A DNA stretch of 64,000 bases from Mycosarcoma maydis (taxonomy: Eukaryota; Basidiomycota; Ustilaginomycetes; Ustilaginales): positions 930,001 through 994,000 of the forward strand of contig NC_026482.1 of assembly GCF_000328475.2 (NCBI RefSeq), read 5' to 3'. The position numbers and the translations under genes are program-made. Shown here piece by piece: positions 21,130-31,700 of this stretch. Every line of letters starts with the position of its first letter. The stretch's first letter is position 1. Below the pieces are notes generated by a model. That model saw only the letters and a list, made by a program, of their open reading frames with translations, ran no database searches and had not been told where the DNA came from.

Positions 21130-23916
21130 ATGATGACGGAACCTGAACCGGGCGCAGCTTTCGCGCCAGGCGCCTATGCCAACGCCTTCGTTCCTGGCAA
21201 GCCACGCGACTCGGCCAGCCTGATTCAGCAGCGTCTTCGAAAAGCCAAGCTCTTTAACGAGGAGCTTGCCGACTATTTCGCCGCTCGCCGCGAACTCGAA
21301 GACACCTATCTCAAACAGCTCCAAAAGATCTCGAAACGTAATTTCCTCTCGGACCCTTCCTCCATCCCACCCAGCTATGCCCCTGTTTACGAGCGACTCG
21401 TACAGGAGCTCGCAGAGGTCGCCAGTGCCCATGCCGAGTTCGAGAAGCGCATCGCCCAAGATTGCGAGGCTCCCATTCGCAACGCCAGCTCCCAAGGAGA
21501 ATGGAGTCGTATCAAGGACCACGATGACTCACTTTCCAACACCTTACGAGAACTCAACTCGCTCGAATCACAGCTACAAAAAGATACCAAGAAGCTCGAA
21601 GCCGCTTCCTCCAAAAAGGCCTCTCAAGCCAATGCAAAGGTCCAAGAGACCGAACGCGCCATCGCGCAGACCATGGAAATATGGGAGACAGAGGCTCCAT
21701 TCGCGTTTGAAGCCTATCAGCGCATCGATGCCCACCGGCTCGAGCTGCTCAAGGAGAGCGTTGCTAAATTCGAGACCGCACAGAGCGACGCTGCACAGCG
21801 CATCATGTCGAGCTCCGAAAAGACCATGCAACAGTGCCTTACTTTTGATACCCAGGCCGATATGCAAGACTTCATCCTCAAAAATGGGGTGGTAGTCGGT
21901 GCATCTGCTACCTCCTCGGCTCGCAACCGTACACCCTCGACCTCGCGTCCGTCTGCTGTTGCTGTTGCTGGTGCCGCGCCATCTGTAGCTCTCAACCGCT
22001 CGTCTTCCGTCACCGGTCGCAGCATCATCAGTCGCTCCGGTGCGGATAGCTCCGCGCGTGCTGGTAGGTCCAACGGTGCCGGTATGGGTGAGTTTGGCGC
22101 ATCCACAGCATCCATCCACTCGGCTGATCGCACCATGGGCAGCAGTACACAAGATGCCACGCCCACCAAATCAGCCGGCTCCGCCCTCAAGAACGCTTTC
22201 AGCCGCTTCGGCCGTGCGCGTTCCAACAAGGACTCGAGCAACACGCAGACCATCTACGGCGGTTTACCCGATGAACCCGCCGACTCGTCCTTCTCCTCGG
22301 TCAACCGAAGCGGAACGCTGCGACAAAATTCAATAACAGCAGGCGCCAGCTCGTCGTCGCGCAATGCGGCTCCCCTGTCTGCAAGCGGCGACGATTCGAT
22401 CGACTCGATGGCTCCCGCCTCTGCTGGAGGTCTAATGGCTCCACTCACACCCTCGACTGCGCCGACCAAGAAAACGTCTGCAACCGTTCCGGCCATTCAC
22501 CTGCCCTCTTCCTCAACTGCTGCGCCGCTGGTAGACTCAGAGGGCTTCTCCATTCCTCCGCCCGATCGTAAGCCTTGGGAGACTGCTGCTGTTGGAGGTG
22601 CTGCAGTTAGCTCTGCGACAGCTGGTGCCACAGCTGGATCCTCTTTGCTAGACAATGACAGTCAAGATGACTCTCGAGACACATTTGACAGCTCAGTCAA
22701 CAATCGCGTTGGAAGCATGAACATCAGCAGTCAGCCTATCACCGAAGACGCTTCCAAGGAGAAGGCGGCGCTCGAACGCATGAAGTCGACGCTCCTCACC
22801 AGCGGACCGCCTTCTCGTCGCGGCACTACGCGACGCGATCGCAGGGATGTCCGCAACACGACCTACAACCCAGCATTCACAACCGTAGCTTCCAGTAGTG
22901 GCGATGACAGCAGCAGGCTGAGCCAATTCGGTGTGCTCACCGCCTCACCGCAAACGAGTGTACCCGGGTCTCCTTCGCCGTTTGGCACGCAAAGCACGTT
23001 CACTGGCACAGCGGGCGTCGGTCAACACCGTACTCAAAGCATCGCTTCAGTGGCTTCGTCTACCGCCAACAACAATCCGTTCGAGAACAGCTCCACCACC
23101 TCGCCCATCAAGGCGAGTCTGAGCGAACGCGTAAATGCCATCTTTGTCGGCAGGGAGATTGCCAAGGTCATGGTGGTGGGTGAGCTCAGCATCGCCGTGG
23201 GTTCCAGTCTAGCGGGTACGGTCAAACCTGTGCACATTCGGATCGAGGCGTTTGAGCAGCTGGAAAAGGCAGCTCCGAATCCGGCGTTCCTCCAGGCCGT
23301 TCCGGGTGGGTCCACGCCTGGTGAGTATCTGCTGGATGTCAAGTCGTTGCTCGAGCAAGGCGTAACATCCGGGCTGCCCAGCAGCGGGTCGCAGGCAGTG
23401 GTGCTCAAGTACCAGGTGCATATTTCCGAATCGCGCAAATCCGAATACGTGCCCTTGTCGCTGCATGCACAGTGGAGATGTGAGCCTCATCAGACATCGT
23501 TACTCATGACGTATACGCCCAACTCTGCCTGTCGATTCTCCACTGTCGACGCAGGTGAATCCTCGGCCACGGTGCTGCAAGACCTCCAATTCGCAGTGCA
23601 AATTCAACCGTCCACGGTGAACAATATCATGTCGAAACCGACGGCCACGTTTGTCTCGGAAACAAAGTCGCTCTTCTGGAAGCTCAACGACAAGATTTCG
23701 CTCACATCGCCTTCGAGTGAGGTGCACAAGCTGCTCGCACGTTGTCAGATCGAGGGCGCACAGACCGTGCCCACACCCGTGCATTTGAAGTGGAAGATTA
23801 TCGGCAAGACCATCTCCAGTCTGGGGGTGGTTACCCTTGGCGAAGCAGTGGACGCTCTCAAGATCGACGAGGTGGTACGAACGTGTGTTGCCGGAAAGTT
23901 TATTGCCTCGCCTTGA
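21130..23916 (+). CDS. SYP1: F-BAR / mu-homology domain endocytic adaptor (Syp1/FCHo-like)
   Basis: Early endocytic protein of the Syp1/FCHo type, which binds and curves plasma membrane and recruits cargo and Ede1/Eps15 at nascent clathrin sites. 928 aa, intronless. Residues about 20-270 form an F-BAR domain, alpha-helical, starting FVPGKPRDSASLIQQRLRKA and with RRELEDTYLKQLQKI. About 280-640 is a Ser/Thr/Ala-rich disordered linker with NNPF near 655. The last ~270 residues are a mu-homology domain beginning SLSERVNAIFVGREIAKVMV with ELSIAV, ending with VHLKWKIIGKTISSLGVV. This F-BAR plus muHD combination is specific to Syp1/FCHo among fungal proteins. Start at the first ATG; a second ATG follows directly and either could serve. 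Confidence 0.9.
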   Translation: MMTEPEPGAAFAPGAYANAFVPGKPRDSASLIQQRLRKAKLFNEELADYFAARRELEDTYLKQLQKISKRNFLSDPSSIPPSYAPVYERLVQELAEVASAHAEFEKRIAQDCEAPIRNASSQGEWSRIKDHDDSLSNTLRELNSLESQLQKDTKKLEAASSKKASQANAKVQETERAIAQTMEIWETEAPFAFEAYQRIDAHRLELLKESVAKFETAQSDAAQRIMSSSEKTMQQCLTFDTQADMQDFILKNGVVVGASATSSARNRTPSTSRPSAVAVAGAAPSVALNRSSSVTGRSIISRSGADSSARAGRSNGAGMGEFGASTASIHSADRTMGSSTQDATPTKSAGSALKNAFSRFGRARSNKDSSNTQTIYGGLPDEPADSSFSSVNRSGTLRQNSITAGASSSSRNAAPLSASGDDSIDSMAPASAGGLMAPLTPSTAPTKKTSATVPAIHLPSSSTAAPLVDSEGFSIPPPDRKPWETAAVGGAAVSSATAGATAGSSLLDNDSQDDSRDTFDSSVNNRVGSMNISSQPITEDASKEKAALERMKSTLLTSGPPSRRGTTRRDRRDVRNTTYNPAFTTVASSSGDDSSRLSQFGVLTASPQTSVPGSPSPFGTQSTFTGTAGVGQHRTQSIASVASSTANNNPFENSSTTSPIKASLSERVNAIFVGREIAKVMVVGELSIAVGSSLAGTVKPVHIRIEAFEQLEKAAPNPAFLQAVPGGSTPGEYLLDVKSLLEQGVTSGLPSSGSQAVVLKYQVHISESRKSEYVPLSLHAQWRCEPHQTSLLMTYTPNSACRFSTVDAGESSATVLQDLQFAVQIQPSTVNNIMSKPTATFVSETKSLFWKLNDKISLTSPSSEVHKLLARCQIEGAQTVPTPVHLKWKIIGKTISSLGVVTLGEAVDALKIDEVVRTCVAGKFIASP

Positions 23917-24269
23917 TCCAGTCCAGCGCAAACATGTTTTCGTCGGCCTCGTCATGTCGTTTTTTTTTTTTTTGGTTGCTTCATACTTTTGTGGTTGTGC
24001 AATTCCAACAGCGGTGAATTGAATCACGCCTGACCTCGGTCTCACTATCCGAGAGCTCGAGTTGAGCAATCTCGCATTTCCTCTACGCTGTCTCACACCA
24101 ATGCATCGAGCGATCCGAATTCATCAGAGCACAGATTCAAACAGGATCGAAGATAAAATATGGATTGAATCATACAAATGCCAGCGGGAGGTGATGAGGT
24201 TTGAGCGCGAGGTGGACATGAGAACGTGTCTACGAAAAATGCTGGCCGTGTGTCGGCGCATGCGCGCAT
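23917..24269. other. Convergent 3' spacer SYP1/GCD11
   Basis: About 350 nt between converging genes, with a T14 run at about 23960-23973. Presumed 3' UTRs; no gene seen. Confidence 0.4.
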
Positions 24270-25679
24270 TCAGTTGGTCTCGGGCTCCAAGGTGGTACCG
24301 CGACGAACAGTTCCCCAGCCGACCAAACGCCAGTGCTTGTCGATCCTCCTCGAGAGCGCGATCTTTTCTCCAACCTCGGTACATGCTGGACTGGTGAGGA
24401 AGATCTTTGCCAGATCAGCTTTCACGCTCATCACCCTACCGCCTGTGGACGTGGAACCAATGTTGACCATCAGCAGTTCGTTCTTGGCGAGCTTTTGCAC
24501 CTTGGTCTGCTTCTTGTCGTCGGATTTGACACCAAGCAGACGACGGAGCAAGAAATAGTTGATTTCCAACTCGGTGTAGATCGCAGGCAGCTGTCCCACA
24601 GCACCCAACACCTGACCGACCAATCGATCAGCACGGCACAAGGTAGGGTCAATCTTGGTTCCCACACCAATCAACCCACCGGGAACGGCAAACTGCAAAT
24701 CATTGTGCTCAGCGAGCAACGATTCGACGCGTGAGAAAATAGGCTTGCAGTGAATCTTACCCTCGTTGTCCTTGGTCACGATACCAGGACGCACCTCGAT
24801 CTCCTGACCGATCTTGAGCACACCAGAGAGGATCGATCCACCAGCAACACCACCGCGAAGCTCCTCCACCTCGGCACCGGGCTTGTTGACGTCGAAAGAT
24901 CGAATCACGATCAGGCGTGGTGGCGAGGTGAAATCACGAACCGGAACAGGCACGCGCTTGACAATGTATTCGTTGACCGCATCAATGTTGTACTTGAGCT
25001 GCGCCGAGATGGGCACGATGGGTGCACCGTCAGCCACAGTTCCTTTGACAAAGTTGATGATCGACTTCCAGTGCTCCTCTGCCGCCTGCTCGCGGATCAA
25101 GTCGACCTTGTTCTGCAGGATGATGATGTGCTGAAGCTTCATGATCTCGACAGCAGCCAAGTGTTCCGAAGTCTGCGGTTGCGGACACGATTCGTTACCG
25201 GCAATCAAGAGCAAAGCAGCGTCCATGACGGCAGCACCGTTCAACATGGTAGCCATCAGAATGTCGTGACCGGGGCAGTCGACAAACGAAACATGACGAA
25301 GCAGGTTCATCTTTCCACCACAGCCAGGCACCTCGCAGTCCGGGTGAGGCTCCTTGTTTGAAGGATATGACTTGTAGCACTGCGGACGCGGGCATTCTTC
25401 GCGCTCGCACTTGTAGATCTTTGCATTGGCGTATCCGAGCTTGATGGTAATGTTGCGCACCAGCTCGTTCTTAAAACGAACCGTCTGGACGCCCGAAATG
25501 GCTTTTACGACTGTCGACTTTCCGTGCGCTACATGGCCAATCGTTCCGATGTTGATAGTTGCCTGCTTCGAGATGACTTCGGGGCTAAGCGGGTTCAGGT
25601 TGTCATAGTCGATGTTGACCGCCTGCAAGTCTTTGGTGATCTGTTGAACGTCACCGTTCGAGGCAACTGCTGCTGCCAT
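24270..25679 (-). CDS. GCD11: Translation initiation factor eIF2 subunit gamma
   Basis: GTP-binding core subunit of eIF2, which carries initiator Met-tRNA to the 40S ribosome. 469 aa, intronless, full length. The G1 loop is GHVAHGKST (residues 48-56), the G3 motif is DCPGHD, and G4 is NKVDLI. The family's Cys-rich insert ([11 protein letters not shown] then CEVPGCGGK) follows switch I, as in archaeal and eukaryotic eIF2 gamma. Domain II starts at [20 protein letters not shown], with the typical [13 protein letters not shown], and domain III includes LLRRLLGVK and [11 protein letters not shown]. The C-terminus reads [13 protein letters not shown], matching the family. Start codon is an ATG preceded by a CA-rich leader. 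Confidence 0.98.
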   Translation of the reverse strand: MAAAVASNGDVQQITKDLQAVNIDYDNLNPLSPEVISKQATINIGTIGHVAHGKSTVVKAISGVQTVRFKNELVRNITIKLGYANAKIYKCEREECPRPQCYKSYPSNKEPHPDCEVPGCGGKMNLLRHVSFVDCPGHDILMATMLNGAAVMDAALLLIAGNESCPQPQTSEHLAAVEIMKLQHIIILQNKVDLIREQAAEEHWKSIINFVKGTVADGAPIVPISAQLKYNIDAVNEYIVKRVPVPVRDFTSPPRLIVIRSFDVNKPGAEVEELRGGVAGGSILSGVLKIGQEIEVRPGIVTKDNEGKIHCKPIFSRVESLLAEHNDLQFAVPGGLIGVGTKIDPTLCRADRLVGQVLGAVGQLPAIYTELEINYFLLRRLLGVKSDDKKQTKVQKLAKNELLMVNIGSTSTGGRVMSVKADLAKIFLTSPACTEVGEKIALSRRIDKHWRLVGWGTVRRGTTLEPETN

Positions 25680-26711
25680 TTTGGAGGAAAGTGGGATGTC
25701 GTCCGGCGATTGCTGAGCAGTTTGGACAGACTAATAGTGGCAGTGATCCGATGCTGATGCTAGCGAGCAACTCTGGCTGATGCAGTCAAGAGCACTTTGA
25801 TTTGTACAAGAGCACAAGCAGAACGAAATCCAAATACGAAAGGCCCGTTGGCAGATGCAAGAAACGCAGGCCGGTCGTCGAGATCCCAAACTGAACGCTT
25901 TTCCTTGTACGATACAAGCGTCTCTGGAAGCTGTTTTTGTATGTCGAAATCCGCCGCGAGAGTAAAGCGAGCAGACGTATACGTTAGGAATGAAGGAGAG
26001 CGTGATCAGTGGAGAAGGTGAAGGAGAAGGAAGCGACTGCGAAGATGGTGACAAAGAGCGAGCGTGCCTTACATTTTGTGTTTGCGTCTCTGACACTTGG
26101 CTTGCTAACTGGCTGGCGTCAGTTCCCAGCACCGAAAAAAAGGAAGAAAGTCGTCCGTATCGTCCTTTGCGCTTAGCAGTGAGCAATGAGCCGTGAGCAG
26201 TGAGCCGTGAGCAGTGAGCCGTGAGCAGTGAGCCGTGAGCAGTGAGCAGAATTTTGAACGAATTACAATTGATCGCTCAGCAGTCACAGAGTCAAAAGTG
26301 GCAAACCAGACGCGCACCCACAGCTACGAGCGAGTCATTTTTTCTTCTCAAACCCAAGTCGCACGACTGCCACTCACGACTACGATGCTCAGCTACCAAA
26401 ATTCTAAAGCACAGCACGCAGAGTATGCTTGCTTGTCCCAATTTCGTGCGAATGAGAAGCAGTCCTTCCGGTGAGGTGATTCTCATCCTGAACCCACCCT
26501 TAAGATTCAATCGTGAATATTCTTACGCCCTCTTTTCGTAGGCGTAGCCGGCTCAACACTCGCATCATGCTTGCTCTTCTGCTGGCAACAATCACAGACG
26601 CCGTTCGTGTAGAATGTTGATCTAAAATCATGTCCTTTGCATGGACCAAGCCAACACAAGTGAAGGCATGGTGGTTCGCATGGGTGTAACTAGTCGTAGG
26701 CTTTCAACATA
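25680..26711. other. Intergenic region with 14-nt tandem repeat
   Basis: About 1 kb between the eIF2 gamma start and the 3' end of ATP14. It contains a minisatellite at 26175-26249, and one AATCGTGAAT motif at about 26511. Short open frames are not supported by family resemblance. Confidence 0.4.
26175..26249. repeat. Tandem 14-nt minisatellite (GTGAGCAGTGAGCC)
   Basis: About five copies of a 14-nt unit GTGAGCAGTGAGCC, the first slightly diverged (GCAATGAGCC). Each unit is itself two diverged heptamers GTGAGCA/GTGAGCC, recalling the heptamer habit of the ATTCGTG repeats. It lies roughly 500 nt upstream of the eIF2 gamma start. Confidence 0.9.
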
Positions 26712-27491
26712 TTAGTGGTGAGCCTCGACCTTGACATCAGCAGCAGCTTCACGGAGGTAAGCGTTGACGTCGCCACCCTCAGTGAGAGCACCTTCCGACG
26801 AAGAGGTGGTAGCGGCCTCGGCGTGGTCGGGCTCAGCAGCAGCGTAAGCCTCAAGCTGCGAAGAAAGCTCCGACGACGAGGGGACGGCGGGAGCCTTGGG
26901 CGCAGCAGGGGTCTGGAACTCGCGAACCTGGCCCTTGTGAGCGTCGGCAGCCTGGTCAATTGCAAATCATAATCGATAGTCGTGTGCAAATAGAGCAAGT
27001 AGGAATGATGATCAGTCTAAGGCCGTTTCAACAAAACACTGATGCGGGACCGGTGCACGTGACTGCAACTCACCTTAGGGGGAGCCTTGTAGCCCTTGAG
27101 CTCCTTGATGTAGAGCTCCTGGACAAAGTCTGTTTTTACGAATGCAGTCCGAATGATCAAGATGCGAGACGGTAGGGGTCAGAGTCAGTCGACCGAAACG
27201 TTGCAAGGCCGCGGGACAGGAGAAAGGTCAAAGCGTACCCTTAGAAGCGACGGCAGAGCTGGAAAGTGCTCGCACCTGTGTTCGCGAAGCGGATCGGACC
27301 TGTTTGACATATCAATATTAACAGCAGTGTCGGAAGTGTGGTGGTGGTCAGTTGCACAGTTCAAGGCCCATACAAATGTTGTTTGGTGTCGAGTGGCAGC
27401 TGCTTTCAACTCGAATGCCTGTGTCGGTGTGGATGGCCGGGATACGTACAGCGCCGAAGGTGGAGCGGGCGACGAGCTGGGCAAAGACCAT
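26712..27491 (-). CDS. ATP14: Mitochondrial F1Fo ATP synthase subunit h (Atp14)
   Basis: Peripheral-stalk subunit of the mitochondrial ATP synthase. Four exons: 27491-27450, 27299-27239, 27129-27074 and 26951-26712. Introns are 150, 109 and 122 nt with donors GTACGT, GTACGC and GTGAGT. The spliced 132-aa product begins MVFAQLVARSTFGAVRSAS, an Arg/Ser-rich presequence lacking acids. The family core DFVQELYIKELKGYKAPPK spans the third exon and is followed by DAHKGQVREFQTPAAPKAP. The C-terminal half is acidic and Ala-rich (EAYAAAEPDHAEA, ending KVEAHH), as in other Atp14 proteins. The small exons are individually short, so the assignment depends on the joins, all of which keep frame. It diverges from INH1. 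Confidence 0.9.
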
Positions 27492-28119
27492 TTTGTATGA
27501 AGCTGATGGATGTGGCGGGTGACGGGACGGGTGTTAAGAAGCACGTTATCAAGCAACACAACCGCAACGACGACGATGGCATCGGCGGCCGCGGTGGCTA
27601 CAACGCAGCGCGGTCGTTGCTGATTTGCGGTTCCGGCTCACTCTCCACACCTTGTCTCGTACTCATCGCCGTTTGCTGTACCATTTTTTGAAATCTGCGT
27701 GCTTCCTGCGATGAATTTCTCAAATTGGAAGACTCACGACTATCCCGCCCGATTTCATGCCACGAACGGCTCCGAGCAATTCCGCACTAACATCTCCAGA
27801 AATTCGTCGGCGTTTTTGCAAATTACGAACCGTGAACCGTCAACCGTTGACGGTGGTGATCAGTCAAGTTTCCCGTACGAAACCTGACTGTGTTGCAGAC
27901 CAAGCGGATGTTCTAATTCTAGTCTGCTAAATGACGTTGATCCGTGCAGCAGCAACTCACGACTGATTTCGCTGTGCTTGCTGCTCAGCCAGCTCCGAAT
28001 TGCTCCACCCTCAGCCTCTCGGCTCAGCTAGCTACACAAGCCCCCAGCTTCCGCAGCTTCCGCCTGATCAACCTTGCTTCATCCCCATAGCATCCTACCT
28101 CGCATACTCCCTTTGCAAC
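27492..28119. promoter_or_regulatory. Shared divergent promoter region ATP14/INH1
   Basis: A 628-nt region between the start codons of ATP14 (-) and INH1 (+), two proteins acting on the same enzyme. Both promoters must lie here. The INH1 side is CT-rich with repeated CAGCT and CCGCAGCTT stretches. No other gene is seen. Confidence 0.5.
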
Positions 28120-28587
28120 ATGTCTCTCCTCCGTGTCTCCACCTCTTCGCTTGCCCGCGTCTCCAAGACCCCCGCCTTTGTCATGGCTACTCGAGGCTAC
28201 GCTGACGGCCCGACCGACCAGGCTGGTGCCACCGCTTCTTCTAAGGGCTGGTCCAAACGCGAACAGGTAAGTCTGGTTTGACGATGCTCATCACCAAGCT
28301 AGAAATGTGTACTTATAGACTGTCTCTCCTGTACATTGTGACCACCAGGCTCAAGAGAACCAGTACGTTCAGCAAGCAGAGAAGGAGAAGCTTGCAAAAC
28401 TCAGGGAGTCGATCAAGAAGCAGCGTGAACACCTTGACGATGTACGTTAACCTTTGCTACCTCATGCTCATGATCGTCATGGGCATCCCGGATCAGAGCC
28501 GAAAGTGGAAGCTGACGATTCGATTTGTTTTCCTTCTGTACGGTCCACCAGGTCGAGAACCAGCTCAACAACCTTGACAAGAAGTAA
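28120..28587 (+). CDS. INH1: Mitochondrial ATPase inhibitor IF1
   Basis: Small protein that blocks ATP hydrolysis by F1 when the membrane potential collapses. Three exons: 28120-28266, 28349-28441 and 28552-28587, with introns of 82 and 110 nt (donors GTAAGT and GTACGT; acceptors CCAG). Product 91 aa. Residues 1-25 form a presequence (MSLLRVSTSSLARVSKTPAF, then ATRGYA). The mature part has the IF1 pattern: GWSKREQAQENQYVQQAEKE, the inhibitory helix, followed by the coiled coil KLRESIKKQREHLDDVENQL ending in DKK. The length agrees with yeast Inh1 and related inhibitors. The neighbour on the other strand is ATP14. Confidence 0.9.
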
Positions 28588-28729
28588 ATCTGTCTTTCTA
28601 AACGACTCTCTCGGCGCAACGCCGCTCACTTCCTGTCAACACAATCATGACTCACAGTCTCATTGAACCATATGCAAGTGCTATAATTGGGATGCAAATG
28701 ATATGAAGCTGTTCTATACCGCCGGATCG

Positions 28730-31700
28730 CTAAGCAGCATCGCGTTCGGCAAGCATGTACTGCCAATCGTCCGCAGCCGCATAAGTCTGGCTGCGCTCGA
28801 CTGCATCCGATTCCATGACGTCGTCCTCCTCCTCCCGCTCCACCTTCTCAGACTGGTCTCCCGCCGTAGCTCTTAGGTAGCTGACCACGGCGCCTCGCTT
28901 CTCCAAGTATGCAGCGTAGCTTCGCAATGCCTCGAGGTTGGGGCTCTCGACTCGGCTGTAAGCAGCTTCGCTGAGCTGAGCCCTTTTCAAAGTGTCGATA
29001 TTGCCGATCAGAAAGAGTGCACTCTGAGCGCGAGTGAGAGCCACATTGAGTCGCCTGCCGTCGGCTAGGAAGCCCACGTAGCCCTGCGCATTGGTCCGCA
29101 CAGTGGAAAACAGAATGACCTTCTTCTCGCGCCCCTCAAACCCGTCGACCGTGTGGACATCGATGTTGCCCAACTCGGAAGATCGCGTTCCGAGAATGCC
29201 AGCAGCTTGTTGCCGTGATAGCGATGCTTCGTTGTGCAGCATCTTTTCCAGCAGGACCTGCTGACCGGCGTAGGGTGTGACAACGCCAATGTCGTCTCCA
29301 GTGAGGTCCGGATTTTGTCGCAGCAAGTCTGTCACTACATCCAGGACAATCCGTGCCTCGGATGCATTGCGAAGCGAAGACGAGTTTTCTGCTTTGGTCT
29401 CGCGTCCTTTGTGGTCGATAAAACAGAGACGTTGCGTGTCTTGCTTTGCAACGCCGGCGCAAGAGGGCCAGTAGCTCGATGCGACCGGCGCGATAAGCTC
29501 TGTGCCCGTTCCATTCTGCAACGCACCATCGTAGAATGTCTGATTCGCGAACTCGGCGAGGGTGGGATGCATACGGAATTGCACGTTGAGCATGATCGAT
29601 GGAATGCTGCTTCGGCTTTGAATGAGCCGCTCAAATAGACTGCGCGACAGCCCGGCTTTCTTGGCTTCTGCGCTGGTAACCACAGGCGGCAGCTGTTTAT
29701 GGTCGCCGATGATTGACAGATGTCTGCATCCCTTCATAAGCGGTACGAGCGAGACAGGCTCAGTAGCCATGGATGCCTCGTCGAAAAACACCACCGGAAG
29801 GTCAATCATGTCGAGCTCAGGCGAGCCTGCAGCGATCGCTGAGCCGCAAATGACATCGACACCGTTAAGAATCTCGCCTCGAATCGAAGCGCGAAGGAAA
29901 AAGTAGGTAGCCTTCAGACGGTTTAGCTGTTTTTTGATGGTCTCGTACTCTTCCGAGGCCGTACCACCCTTAGGCTGAGCTGCCTCGCGCTCCTCTTCTC
30001 GCTCGGCCATCATGTTCTCCCAGCTTTGCGCTTCAGTCTGGCCGATCGCCTCGTCTTCGGCAAGCCGCTCCCGCACAGACGATGCTATGCATGGATCGGA
30101 ACCGCCCATGCGGCCCAGCTCGTACTCGCTTTTGAGCCTGTCGAGAGTGTCTAGCTGACGCTTGATCTGATCCAGTCGTTGTTTGGCTGGATGACGAAGA
30201 AAGTAGGCATCGAGAGTGTACTGATCGATGCCTGCTCTAGCGCGTGCTGATGGGCCAATACGCACCACACGGAGTCCTGCCTTGATGCACCCGTCTGCGA
30301 GGTTGTCGACCGCAACGTTGGTGTGCGCGGCTAGCATGATAGGGTGAGGCACCTGGAAGTCTTGCTTGAGCAGCTTGATGGCCGTCACAATGGTTCGGGT
30401 CTTGCCAGTGCCAGGAGGACCTTGGATAAGAGAGACTCTCTCGCGCAGCATCATGGCAACGGCCTGCGTCTGGGTGCTGTTGAGATCGGGCAGCGGGTCA
30501 CCATCAATAACGACCGGATCTCGACGAGCAAATCGATCGTACCAACTTTGAACGCGGGCGTCTTCCCAGAATGCACCTCTGGTCACTCGATCGACCGGAG
30601 GCTCGATGCCAAGGATGACGTCGCTCAAGCGGGTGCCAGAGAGGATGTATTGGAAACGCGAGCCGTACTGGGTCTCGATGAATTCAACATCGTGCTCCAG
30701 CGCCTCGAGCGCTGCTTTGATGCGCTCAAATGTCAGGTCGTTGAAGCCGTAGTCGAGACGCCACGAAGGGCACGAGACAAGATCGACATCCTCATCAGCT
30801 TCGTCGAATTTGAGACGGATAAAGGTGCGCTGTCGTTCGACGACTTCGGCTTCAATTACAAAGTCGTCCTCGACGAATGATGCGGAATCGTCGCTGGTAG
30901 GTGGTGACATTGCAGAAGGCATGATGGTCACTTTGTCACCCGCGCGGAAAAGAGTTCGAGGCAGCGGCTCGGCAGCGTCGAGCTTGAAGACGGCAGCTCG
31001 TTTGCCAAAGTGGCGTTTGCTGTTATCCTGCCAGTATCCTTGCAGCCCGTCAATCGTGATGCCCTCTTGGATGAGCTTCTCGATCGGGGCCTTGCGCCTC
31101 TCTGCAATGGCGGCGAGCTCCTGCTTGCGCTCGCAGTCGAGCAGCTCGGCCCACCTTTCACGATACAATCTAGCTTGTTGTCGTATCGGCTCACGGTCGC
31201 CGTGTCGTGAGAGGAGCTGTGCTGCCTTTTCTCTGCTGATGCGCAAAGAGCGATCGTCCATCTTGCGTTCGGCCATGCGTCGCGCTTTGGCTGCCACTTT
31301 GCTTTCTTCTCCTCTAACCATGGAGGCTGAGGCTCTCCTGCGTTGAGATGGACGAGAGGCACCAGAAGAACGGCAGGCTATTGGGATGGTTGTCCCACAT
31401 CGTTTCCTCCAGTCGAACCGATCTGGATGTGCGACATAGGAGTCCCTGTAGAGATCCTGAGGTCGAGAAGGTCCAAACGGCCATTGCATGGCAGCTAGCT
31501 GGCGATTGAGAGCGTCGAGCGATCTGTCCAGTTGCTGATCCGAGCCGGAGTGTGGTCCATTCCACCATTGTGGTTGCGCGGTCTTGCCTGCAGCAACAAT
31601 GCCGGATGCGTGGGGATTGCTAGTCGAAACCTTGCTGCGGCCGTTTGTGGAGCTGAAAGACCGTCGAGTCACAGACTTCTTAGGAGGCGCAGTGTCCCGA

